DNA of 64,000 nt from Pelodera strongyloides (lineage: Eukaryota; Nematoda; Chromadorea; Rhabditida; Rhabditidae): assembly GCA_036852015.1 (NCBI GenBank), contig JAANDG010000220.1:122001-186000 (forward strand), read 5' to 3'. Both the position numbers and the translations under genes were made by a program. Shown in pieces: positions 12,301 through 21,465 of the stretch (position 1 is its first letter; each line of letters starts with the position of its first letter). A model generated the notes under the pieces. The model searched no databases, was not told where the DNA came from, and saw only the letters and a list, made by a program, of their open reading frames with translations.

Positions 12301-15300
12301 ATAGTTCTCTCGAAATTATCGTCTAAATATCCGTTTAGTAATAAGCTAGAAGTGAAAAACTAGATAATAGGAGTAGTTCTCTCGAAATTATCGTTTCATA
12401 GTACAAATTGCAAAGGAGAACACAATTTTTTTACACGAAGCGCGAATAGTTTAAAGCGAAATACCGGCCGGTTTTTGAAACGCATCGAGTCACCAACATT
12501 CTTATGCGTCATATGCACATGAACATAATTTATCATAATTTATCAATTTATCATATGCTTTAAAAACTCGGGGCGTGAGTTCCTTAACATCGGCTATAAA
12601 GCATGTTATTACACCGACAAAACATCCAACAATACGTATTCAAAAACAGAGATCAAACAAATAATCGCCTATTTGATTAAAAACAGCTTTCTAATTTTCA
12701 AAAATGAGGTTTTCCATCAAATAAAGGGAGTACCACAAGGAGGTAACGCATCACCGTTACTTGCAGATCTTACTCTTTCTATGTTAGAATTCAGATACCT
12801 TAAGGATCCTACTAACATCCAGTTAAGTCGCAATGCTAAAATATATAGGTATATGGATGATATTCTATTGTTATATAATCATGATAATATCCCCAATAAG
12901 TTACAAAATATATACCCTAACGCTCTAACTCTAGAACAGGCGAATGAAGCAGACAAGGAAGCAGCATTTCTAGATTTATACCTCAGTAAGCATGACAAAT
13001 GGATAATTAATCTGTACAATAAAACAGACGATTACTCATTCGAAGTCAATAGGTTTCCTATCTATGACACAAAATTATGTATTTCAATCAAACATAACTG
13101 CATAATAGGAGAAACCCTACGAATTAACCGTTGTACGTCAAATTTAGTCCTTTTCAAAGCTAAACTTACCGAATTTTATAATAAACTATTCAAGAATGGA
13201 TACCCAAAGGATGTTGTTATAAATATGTACATCAAATGTTTTAATGTTTACCCCATATTATCTCACAAGTACAGAACTTCCGCTAAATCTCTTATTGCCT
13301 GGGTTCGTTCCACATTTGCAATCAATTGATCGAGATAAGACACATTTCACCGGGTAGCAATTAGAATATGAGGTCACTGTTAACGCAACGCAACACACAG
13401 ATTATCCATGGATACGCAACGCATAGCTATAGCACATTGGTAAGAACATATGTATATACATATGACGTTACCTACACACCGTCATCCCCCACATTTTTAT
13501 AATTTTTAACCATTATTAGTCATTTTAACTGATCAACTTTTAGTCAGGGTGTCGTACTGACGAGACCCCCACCCTGATTAAAAAATCCTCGTCTACGACA
13601 GGGGTCGAAACGAGGTCCGTGTTTTGCACGGTAATTATATTCACTCAATACATTCTAACTTTAATAATTATTATTATTTACATTCATACATTTTTATATT
13701 TATAATAATATTTGTTTATTGTTCAAGGTCTAGGATATAACTGTTGGAGGATTAATTTCCCCACGTTACATCCGAGGACCATAAGTTTTTTCTTCTAACC
13801 TTTTTATTATTGTATTTTTACCTTTTCCTGCCATTTATTTGGTGGGCCAAGTCCTTTGGGACTCTTCTCTATCTCTCGAGATGGAGTATGCTCTTATGAG
13901 CATGACACCTGCCATATGGCGGGTTTAGTCCTTATGGACTATTTTGTACATGTATAATATACATGTATATACATATCTTTATACTATTTTATTATTTTCA
14001 TTATTATTTTCTTTCCTACCTTTGGGTGGGTCAAGCCAATGTGGCTGTCCTCTATCCGTCAGGATGGAGAATGTTCCTCGGAACATACACACCTTCCTAC
14101 AAGGAGGGTTTATCCCTTTGGGATTTTAATCCGTTTTTTTCGGATAAATTTTTCTTATATTTCTATCTAAAAGATATTTACAACTATATATATGTCTATG
14201 TTTTGCAACCATATCTATGTTTTGCAACTATATCTATATTTTTAATTTTTTTTGCACAAAATATATTGAAAAATCTTTGATCTTACTACGCAAAACTACA
14301 ATTCATCACGATATTTTTCAGTTGGTTTTTTATTAACCACGCACATAAGGTACTTCTTTACATAATTATGGTACTCTATAAACATTCACGTCAATAATTC
14401 TTGAACTTTCATCAGCTCATTTGGGTTTTCGGGCTTCAATTTACTGTTACTTGTGAGGTAGCAGACAATTACTATTTGTCAACACTGTACGATCATTCTC
14501 ATACATTAACAACTCTTTGTGGCACAACTATATATATATTCATTTTCTTACTGTCACAATCATTTTCCAATGATTACAATATACGTATAATTTAACAAAT
14601 TCAACTTCATATTTCATAAACTACGTATACTGTAATCATTTATATACTTTCAATAACACATGTCGGATTACTATGATTGTTGGAGGCTTTGATGTCGATT
14701 CTTACTTTACAAATTCATTATTTTGGTCTCCTAGTCGCTATGATGGGGGCAGAAATTACAATCATACTATTACATTTATATTGTACTGTTCACTTCTCAT
14801 CTCTGATAGGGGCCTAGGCGGTTTAATGGTGTTAGACTGGGAGCTCACCATGGACCCTGAGGAGCCCTAGCGACAACATGGTAGAGGTTTTTACTTTGAA
14901 ACCGCCATGGGGTCCTTAGGTTGGACCGAAGTGCTCCCTGTAACACCTTACCTCTGAAGCCTAGGGCGGCGGAAAGAGGAACACTGTATGCCCTACGAAT
15001 ACCCAAAATGCATATTTTCTTTGTAAAACTTTAAGTTCAACTAAGCTTTGCCCGAAAATGTACATTACATCTCTACAAGGTACTCAAGAATTTGGCGTTC
15101 CTTGTGGAAGTAATAGATGTAAATTGTGTCCTAGCATTTCATTTGAACAAGTCATACGTAGTAACTCAACCAAATACTTTTCTAACCTATATGGAACCTC
15201 ATCTTCCAACTGTTGTAGTAAAGGAGTAATATACTGTATAACATGCGGAAAGTGTGGAATACAGTATGTCGGAGAGACTAAACGTACTTTAAAAGCTCGT

Positions 15301-18300
15301 TTGGTTCAGCATAGATGGCATTTTAAGAAAAATTCGCAAGATACCATCTTGTACAAACACTTTTCTGACTGCCAGCGTGCCACAGACAATAAAATTTTCA
15401 CACTTCACTTACTTGATGCACTGGAAGAAAATAAGAATGATTCACTTCGTAAAGATAAAGAAGTTTTTTGGATAAAACTGCTTAATAGTGCATTTCCCTA
15501 TGGTTTGAATGACCAAATCAAAGGTTATGGAATTATAAGCGATCGCAGTAAATCAGGACTAGGTAATTCCAATATACCTTATTGGTCTCTAAAAATTATT
15601 AGACCTTATAAGATCCGTGGTCCTAGAAAACGACGCAGTGTCGATAAAAATCCTGTTGAAGAGCTAGATCTGTCCGTTCTGACATCATACGACAAATTGC
15701 ACGATTATAATTTTTCTTTGCGTAAATCTGCAAAGAAATTCTTATTGCGAGAATACCACGATAACGATATGTCTCATTTACAACGTAAATACATAGAAGC
15801 GTTGTGTGGTAGATTGACTATACCAGATCGGAATGCAAAACCGACCACTAAGCCAAAACAACCGGACTTCAAGTTAAGTATTCCCTTTTACGATGACAAA
15901 AAATCACCTAATTTGCAATATTTAATTAAAAAACGTATCAAGGAATATTTTCTTAATAATAATATTAATGTGGAAAAACGTCCATTTATTCGTTTCTATT
16001 ACAAGTACAATATTCCTAATGGTCCTAAACTGTTTAACTATAAGGATCACACTACAAATAACATAGTTATCGATCAGTGCCATTGTGATGAGTATTTGCA
16101 ATTCTGTACTAACAAAGAAAAGATCATTCTAGATAATACTGAGCACATAATAACTGGTAATTCGGATATTTTCTTAGATAAATTTCCTAATGCTGTCAAA
16201 GTATTGCAAAAAGGTACCAAATACCGAGAAACATTCACGAAAAAATGGTTGCAAAAGTTGATTGATTGTTTAAAACGAGACTTAAAAGAAAAATTAAGCA
16301 AATATTGTAACAAGCATGGGTTAACTACATCATCTTCATTAAATATCGATGATATTATTTCTTTTGTTTGTAACCATGCCGAACCATCTTCCGTTAATAA
16401 TGAAGAACTTGCAATAATTAGAAAACAATTTGTTATCACATGCGTTGACAAAGCCCCTAGTAATTTCTGTTTTAGTTGTCCACGCTTGTATAAAATGTTC
16501 TTAGAACAGGAACTAGGAAATAGCGGTGGTCGCACTATTGGCAATGAAACATATTCTCCTTACAATGTACGTACTATAGAAAATATTATAAATGATCACA
16601 AGGCATTTTCTAGCCTGTTTAAAATTAAATTACTGGAGGAAGACTTGATTCTGCCTAATATGTATGCCATTCCAAAACTACATAAGGAAAGTATAAAAAT
16701 GAGATTTATTACCGCTGCTAAACGTAGTAGCCTTAAACAATTATCTATACTCGTACAAAAAGCCTTAAAGCATCTAAAATCTCATTTCAAAAACTATTGC
16801 AACGCCTCTTGCAATTGGTCTACAAATACATACACTCACTTTTCTATAGATAATTCGCTAATTATCACTAATGGATCTGATATAAACAAGTTTGAAAAGA
16901 TAAAAACCTTAGATTTTGCAAGCTTATTTACCAATCTACCACATAATATTATTGTTAGCAATATTTCTGAATTAATAGACATATGCTTTAAAAACTCGGG
17001 GCGTGAGTTCCTTAACATCGGCTATAAAGCATGTTATTACACCGACAAAACATCCAACAATACGTATTCAAAAACAGAGATCAAACAAATAATCGCCTAT
17101 TTGATTAAAAACAGCTTTCTAATTTTCAAAAATGAGGTTTTCCATCAAATAAAGGGAGTACCACAAGGAGGTAACGCATCACCGTTACTTGCAGATCTTA
17201 CTCTTTCTATGTTAGAATTCAGATACCTTAAGGATCCTACTAACATCCAGTTAAGTCGCAATGCTAAAATATATAGGTATATGGATGATATTCTATTGTT
17301 ATATAATCATGATAATATCCCCAATAAGTTACAAAATATATACCCTAACGCTCTAACTCTAGAACAGGCGAATGAAGCAGACAAGGAAGCAGCATTTCTA
17401 GATTTATACCTCAGTAAGCATGACAAATGGATAATTAATCTGTACAATAAAACAGACGATTACTCATTCGAAGTCAATAGGTTTCCTATCTATGACACAA
17501 AATTATGTATTTCAATCAAACATAACTGCATAATAGGAGAAACCCTACGAATTAACCGTTGTACGTCAAATTTAGTCCTTTTCAAAGCTAAACTTACCGA
17601 ATTTTATAATAAACTATTCAAGAATGGATACCCAAAGGATGTTGTTATAAATATGTACATCAAATGTTTTAATGTTTACCCCATATTATCTCACAAGTAC
17701 AGAACTTCCGCTAAATCTCTTATTGCCTGGGTTCGTTCCACATTTGCAATCAATTGATCGAGATAAGACACATTTCACCGGGTAGCAATTAGAATATGAG
17801 GTCACTGTTAACGCAACGCAACACACAGATTATCCATGGATACGCAACGCATAGCTATAGCACATTGGTAAGAACATATGTATATACATATGACGTTACC
17901 TACACACCGTCATCCCCCACATTTTTATAATTTTTAACCATTATTAGTCATTTTAACTGATCAACTTTTAGTCAGGGTGTCGTACTGACGAGACCCCCAC
18001 CCTGATTAAAAAATCCTCGTCTACGACAGGGGTCGAAACGAGGTCCGTGTTTTGCACGGTAATTATATTCACTCAATACATTCTAACTTTAATAATTATT
18101 ATTATTTACATTCATACATTTTTATATTTATAATAATATTTGTTTATAAAAAAAAATAGACCCCAATTAGAGCCCACTTCGCATAAATCCATAAGAATGC
18201 AGTTGTCCACGATGAGTTTCAAAAACGGGCGAACGGGCGTAAGTGCGCAAAATAAGCAAAAATCCCTTGGGAAGTCACACGCTGAAAACGCTTCACTTAA

Positions 18301-20234
18301 CAAACAAATTTTCACAAAAGTCAGAATCGAAAAATGAACTCGGGTAGAATTGAACCTGCGTTGTGTGCTTGCTCCTAGGTCACGATGCCGTTGCGCTATG
18401 GCACACATTGAAAGGTAGTGCACGTGAAGTGTTACACTGCAAACCTCGTACCGAGATGAAAAGCAACAAAGTGACTGCGAATAGTATTATGAATAGCTGA
18501 AAACGCAGCAGAAATTCAGAGGTTTTCACTGAAATGAATTTCCCAAAGCTTACCATACTTAATTGAGACACTAACAATAAGCATGAAATAAAAGCGTAAT
18601 GTATGGAATAAACAGCAGTAGCTAAAAAACCAACAATCATTAATTATGCGCAAGAATCAAGAATCTTAAATGTTTCTAACGTTCATCTGTTACTCCTTCG
18701 ATTTACCTAATGTCCAAAGAAAAACCTACTAATGACCACGCAACCGGAGCAAAAATGTAATTTAGTAAAAAAAAAACGCCCGAAATTCTGCCGAAAAATC
18801 GATAAATAGATAGATAGCCAATTACGCAAATTTGCTGTACTAACCACACAGGGGCATCGTAGGTATGACACTGGAGTTACATTAACATTTCTAGCCACAT
18901 TCATTCATTTACAGGAGCGCTATAACACAAAATGTACCCAAATTGGTGGAAAAATCGATAAATCGATAATTAAAAGTTAAAATTTAAAAATTTCATAGGC
19001 ATATTCGGAGCTTACGAGACCGATTACCCTATATGCAAAAAAGATCAAAAGAGAAAGACCTAATATTCGCAAAAAATCAGGAAACGACAATCACGAAAAA
19101 AAAAAAAAAAAAAATCAGAAACAAACACTGCTATATTTTCAATTTTTTTTAAAGACAGTTCGACGAGAGTCCACCTTCCTATCAACTAACAAGTATTATT
19201 CAACTTAACTACTCAGAAAGTTTGGAGTTGATCGGTCAAATGGTTTTTTTGAAAAGTTATAAAAAGAGTGAAAAAAAGACGCAGACCCCCGGAGAAGAAC
19301 CAAAAAGGGCTAGGCGCGCTACCGCGCCCTAGCCCCAATAAATGTTGCACTTAAATTGTAGATATTTCAGAAATTGGTAATTATAGAAGTAGGAGTAAAC
19401 CTTGCAATGTGCACATCCCCGGCATGGAATGCCTGGTTCCATAGCCACACGATCACCTAAATAATAATAATAATAAGAAACTATATTCTTTGTTGAATAA
19501 TTCAAGATAGTGATACTCGCTTATTTGACGATTTGGTGTTCAACAAATTTCCACGGTTGGTATCCCATGCATAGTAGTTAGTAATGTACAACCAACAAAC
19601 AAATACAAATGAATTAATTCAAGTGACAATTCATCAAAACAAATTCTAAAAATAATAATACACACATTATAGTTTTGACGCCTGAACAGGATATGGAAAT
19701 TGGCTTACCGACAGCAAATCCCGTAACACCGGGCCCTACTTCCACTACTGTGCCAGAGGTCTCATGTCCAACCACCATGGGCTCTCGCACCTGAATTAGC
19801 ATGCTGTATCTGTATCTCATACTCATTTATAAAAATTGTCTCTTTGACTTTTATTCGGTTGGAGTTTCGATACAGATATAAAAAGCTTAGACGACAGCAC
19901 ATACCACGAATGGGCCAATGGAGCCATGCGTCCAATAGTGCACATCGCTACCACAGATGCCAACGGTGTGAATTCTGAATGGGGAATATTATCAATGGTC
20001 AGCACCTAATAATTCTACATAGTTTTATCTGGGTAGAATTTATAGGGGTGCTTGATTGTGTCAAGTGACACAATCAAACAGTAACCTATCTAACGTCCGA
20101 TTCAAAAATAACAAATTTGCATGGATCTATCACCTGATTAACAGCTGGTTTATTCCTGCCTTTGGAACTGGTCTCTGCTCCATTCGAAGGTCATCTTTTG
20201 CATGCAAAACTGCAGAAAGATTGTCGACGGACAT
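9326..20234 (-). CDS. SORD: Sorbitol dehydrogenase (zinc-dependent MDR family)
   Basis: Eleven exons with matching phases: 20134-20234, 19905-19974, 19709-19790, 19401-19456, 11252-11355, 10853-10971, 10437-10566, 9993-10104, 9781-9902, 9583-9681 and 9326-9380. The spliced frame is exactly 1050 bases (349 residues; human 357). The enzyme oxidises sorbitol to fructose with NAD+ in the cytosol. Visible: catalytic-zinc site [11 protein letters not shown] and [27 protein letters not shown] with metal-site cysteines; [19 protein letters not shown]; Rossmann turn [44 protein letters not shown]. The start ATG lies two bases after GTTTTCAG. Intron 4 is 8 kb long because of nested transposons. Confidence 0.96.
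11375..12179. mobile_element. 805-bp foldback element with 239-bp inverted arms
   Basis: Bases 11375-11613 and 11941-12179 are almost perfect reverse complements, beginning CTCTATCGTAAAAATAG. AAT on both sides may be a 3-bp target duplication (Harbinger-like). The 330-base centre has no coding frame, so this is a non-autonomous DNA element. It lies 20 bases upstream of the acceptor of sorbitol dehydrogenase exon 5 (minus strand). Confidence 0.75.
12200..12405. repeat. Short tandem repeat next to the foldback element
   Basis: Two to three degenerate units alternate AATATCCGTTTAGTAATAAG and TAGTTCTCTCGAAATTATCG with unit lengths of roughly 70-100 bases. Confidence 0.6.
12451..12551. mobile_element. 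Left half of a TTAA hairpin MITE split by the Naiad insertion
   Basis: Begins TTAAAGCGAAATACCGG and continues with the CATTCTTATGC module seen in intact family members (48624-48802, 29097-29287). The sequence stops where the retroelement starts and resumes at 18148. Confidence 0.75.
12552..13329 (+). pseudogene. Truncated copy of the Naiad ORF (RT carboxy-terminal part)
   Basis: This is the last 258 or so codons of the element's ORF, identical to 16980-17757, including GVPQGG and YMDD. The endonuclease and first RT motifs are missing, so it cannot make an active enzyme. It is the coding part of the upstream pseudo-LTR. Confidence 0.9.
13541..13631 (+). ncRNA. Hammerhead-like ribozyme with unusual strand order, upstream pseudo-LTR
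   Basis: Core CUGACGA (13557-13563) and GAAA (13607-13610), with a GUC site ending at 13593. Helix I pairs 13551-13556 with 13594-13599; helix II 13564-13569 with 13601-13606; helix III 13587-13592 with 13610-13615; all are 6 bp and Watson-Crick, including the diagnostic A15.1-U16.1 pair. A fourth, 10-bp helix pairs 13541-13550 with 13571-13580 (one G-U). The order of strands is I5'-II5', then III3'-I3', then II3'-III5', which is not one of hammerhead types I-III. A CCGTG/CACGG hairpin (13617-13631) follows. Cleavage would fall between 13593 and 13594. Activity is inferred. Confidence 0.65.
13846..14125 (+). ncRNA. Duplicated five-hairpin block in the Naiad 5' leader
   Basis: Consecutive hairpins 13850-13863, 13867-13886, 13888-13903, 13908-13923 and 13927-13940 have counterparts in the same order at 14034-14046, 14050-14069, 14071-14086, 14092-14108 and 14112-14124. 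Stems persist although bases differ: the fourth pair of hairpin 3 changes C-G to U-A, the innermost pair of hairpin 2 U-A to C-G, and the fourth pair of hairpin 4 G-C to U-A. Paired changes imply selection on RNA structure. The role is unknown (translation, packaging or RT recognition are possible). Confidence 0.6.
15058..17757 (+). CDS. Naiad polyprotein: GIY-YIG endonuclease plus reverse transcriptase
   Basis: An intact 899-residue ORF. Residues 16-24 hold a Cys cluster (CGSNRCKLC). GIY-YIG follows: GVIYCITC (56-63), YVGET (70-74), R81 and H85, then H101 and C105. A linker holds the CHC motif (341-343), matching the CxC motif described for N-terminal-endonuclease Penelope-like elements. The RT is carboxy-terminal: [11 protein letters not shown], the catalytic-palm [15 protein letters not shown] (700-705) and YMDD (741-744). 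The GIY-YIG nuclease nicks the target and the RT, a relative of telomerase, primes on it. No in-frame UGA is present, so this copy is not a selenoprotein, unlike some spider and clam Naiads. The frame is complete and the pseudo-LTRs appear identical, so the copy may be active. Confidence 0.93.
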   Translation: MYITSLQGTQEFGVPCGSNRCKLCPSISFEQVIRSNSTKYFSNLYGTSSSNCCSKGVIYCITCGKCGIQYVGETKRTLKARLVQHRWHFKKNSQDTILYKHFSDCQRATDNKIFTLHLLDALEENKNDSLRKDKEVFWIKLLNSAFPYGLNDQIKGYGIISDRSKSGLGNSNIPYWSLKIIRPYKIRGPRKRRSVDKNPVEELDLSVLTSYDKLHDYNFSLRKSAKKFLLREYHDNDMSHLQRKYIEALCGRLTIPDRNAKPTTKPKQPDFKLSIPFYDDKKSPNLQYLIKKRIKEYFLNNNINVEKRPFIRFYYKYNIPNGPKLFNYKDHTTNNIVIDQCHCDEYLQFCTNKEKIILDNTEHIITGNSDIFLDKFPNAVKVLQKGTKYRETFTKKWLQKLIDCLKRDLKEKLSKYCNKHGLTTSSSLNIDDIISFVCNHAEPSSVNNEELAIIRKQFVITCVDKAPSNFCFSCPRLYKMFLEQELGNSGGRTIGNETYSPYNVRTIENIINDHKAFSSLFKIKLLEEDLILPNMYAIPKLHKESIKMRFITAAKRSSLKQLSILVQKALKHLKSHFKNYCNASCNWSTNTYTHFSIDNSLIITNGSDINKFEKIKTLDFASLFTNLPHNIIVSNISELIDICFKNSGREFLNIGYKACYYTDKTSNNTYSKTEIKQIIAYLIKNSFLIFKNEVFHQIKGVPQGGNASPLLADLTLSMLEFRYLKDPTNIQLSRNAKIYRYMDDILLLYNHDNIPNKLQNIYPNALTLEQANEADKEAAFLDLYLSKHDKWIINLYNKTDDYSFEVNRFPIYDTKLCISIKHNCIIGETLRINRCTSNLVLFKAKLTEFYNKLFKNGYPKDVVINMYIKCFNVYPILSHKYRTSAKSLIAWVRSTFAIN
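17969..18059 (+). ncRNA. Hammerhead-like ribozyme, downstream pseudo-LTR copy
   Basis: Identical to 13541-13631 at offset 4428: helix I 17979-17984/18022-18027, helix II 17992-17997/18029-18034, helix III 18015-18020/18038-18043. Cleavage at both copies would release one 4428-nt unit containing leader, ORF and tail. Confidence 0.65.
18148..18237. mobile_element. Right half of the split TTAA hairpin MITE
   Basis: Resumes with AATAGACCCCAATTAGA and continues through GTTGTCCACGATGAGTTTC to a degenerate ACGGGCG end. Together with 12451-12551 it rebuilds a MITE like that at 48624-48802. Confidence 0.7.
18343..18412 (-). pseudogene. tRNA-like sequence, probably a tRNA pseudogene
   Basis: Minus-strand CCATAGCGCAACGGCATC resembles a D arm, and GCAGGTTCAATTC a B box. 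The anticodon arm and acceptor stem do not fold convincingly. Confidence 0.3.
19307..19335. repeat. G+C-rich hairpin in sorbitol dehydrogenase intron 4
   Basis: GGGCTAGGCGCG and CGCGCCCTAGCCC flank a CTAC loop, a 12-bp stem with one bulged C in an A+T-rich setting. No function recognised. Confidence 0.5.
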
Positions 20235-20617
20235 TCCTGAAAACTTTTACAAAAGTAGCCCAAAGCATAAGAATATAATAATGTTACAAGTTGTGAGACA
20301 GAAAAGAAATCAGGAGGGCTTGACAGATTGAAAACATGTTAAGAAATATCAACTCAACAATTATAGCCATACAATAAATAAGGGTGCAAACGATAATCTT
20401 CCTATTCATGAGAAGCAAACTTTATGTATTATTGTTCATAACCTTTGGGGATAAATATTAGTTGTTAGTTAATGAACAAATATTGGGTGTAAGGGTGTAT
20501 CTCGTGGTTGATATATGACCTCCGCGTGCGTTTTGCGTTCATATATCATATGGGGGCATCAACATACAGTGTAAACTTTGGGTGCGCACCGAGTCGCAGA
20601 CATCGAACATCAACGAG

Positions 20618-20817
20618 AGATATGGTTTATGCTAATGAAACAGTGGATACGAAGGGGTATAAGAGAAAATATCTTCGATCAGAGATGCCTTCCGCTGGAT
20701 TATAATTTTCATTCGTTTTTGGATGAAGTTCGCGTAAAACACCAAAATTCTTATAAGGCAGCGTGCTATTGGCTATTGACCTTTCCAGATTGTAGTGTAA
20801 CCTTAGGAAGACTGTAA
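20618..20817 (+). CDS. Unassigned short ORF or terminal exon
   Basis: A plus-strand frame from the acceptor-like GCAG near 20600 to TAA at 20815-20817, followed at once by AATAAA (20818-20823). The translation is rich in aromatic residues (REIWFMLMKQWIRRGI, LDYNFHSFLDEVR) and reads more like protein than its neighbours, but I do not recognise it. No upstream exon could be tied to it. It lies between the divergent SORD and Cys-rich genes, so it may be a lone remnant. Confidence 0.2.
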
Positions 20818-21465
20818 AATAAATATAGTTATTTAGTATTTCATGAACTTTACTTTTCGCAGGTAAGTTTCTCTACAAAAAGAAACATAAAAGTGTTCTT
20901 AGATAAAAAAAAGAAGCAATTTTTCTAGTCTCCGACTGAGAACGAACGTTTTATCAATGATATGATGGTATGGCACATGTTTAGTTCCATATCAAACTTT
21001 TTTTACAGGGAAAAGCGAGCATTTTCATCCTTTTCCAAACAAATGATTGAAGAGGATTGTAAATTGATATCACTTTTTTGTGTGTGAAAGTGTGAATGGG
21101 CAGGGTAGGGTCACATCAAAATGTACCAATTTAGTACCTTTTTATTGGGCAGCTAACTTCGAACTGTCACGCTAGGATAACGGTGAGTAATCCAGAATCT
21201 ACAAATATAAGTTAACAGTATTTAGCTTACACTCAAAGCGTATCTCTTAAGTCTTAGTCTACTTACGCATGTGTCATTGGTTACTTACTTTTACGCTTAT
21301 ACCATCACTAATCCCGTCAACAAGCTCTCGCGTTGATTATCTATTATCTTTTATCTTATAACGGCTAGTCAACCCTCCGACCGCCTCTAAGATTGACTGG
21401 TCGAACTTGTTTTTCCTACAGAGCGGTATGTGGTACAATCTCGTAACTGGGTTAGCCAGACAAAT

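Larger units (their letters stand above)
12552..18147 (+). mobile_element. Naiad-type Penelope-like retrotransposon with upstream pseudo-LTR
   Basis: A complete element (13720-18147) is preceded head to tail by a 5'-truncated copy (12552-13719). Bases 12552-13719 match 16980-18147 at a constant offset of 4428 with no difference found by eye, so the insertion is young. Such partial tandem copies, or pseudo-LTRs, are typical of Penelope-like elements. The single ORF has GIY-YIG first and reverse transcriptase last, the permuted order of the Naiad/Chlamys clade. The leader 13720-15057 is long and structured: besides the hairpin block at 13846-14125, GGCGGTTT (14817-14824) can pair with 14899-14906, and GGTGTTA (14828-14834) with 14941-14947, two crossing helices about 110 bases before the start codon. 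The insertion split a MITE, whose other half resumes at 18148. Confidence 0.9.

Noticed and set aside
16074..16544. 156-codon minus-strand frame inside the Naiad ORF
   Set aside because: It is the shadow of the RT/endonuclease frame and has no motif of its own.
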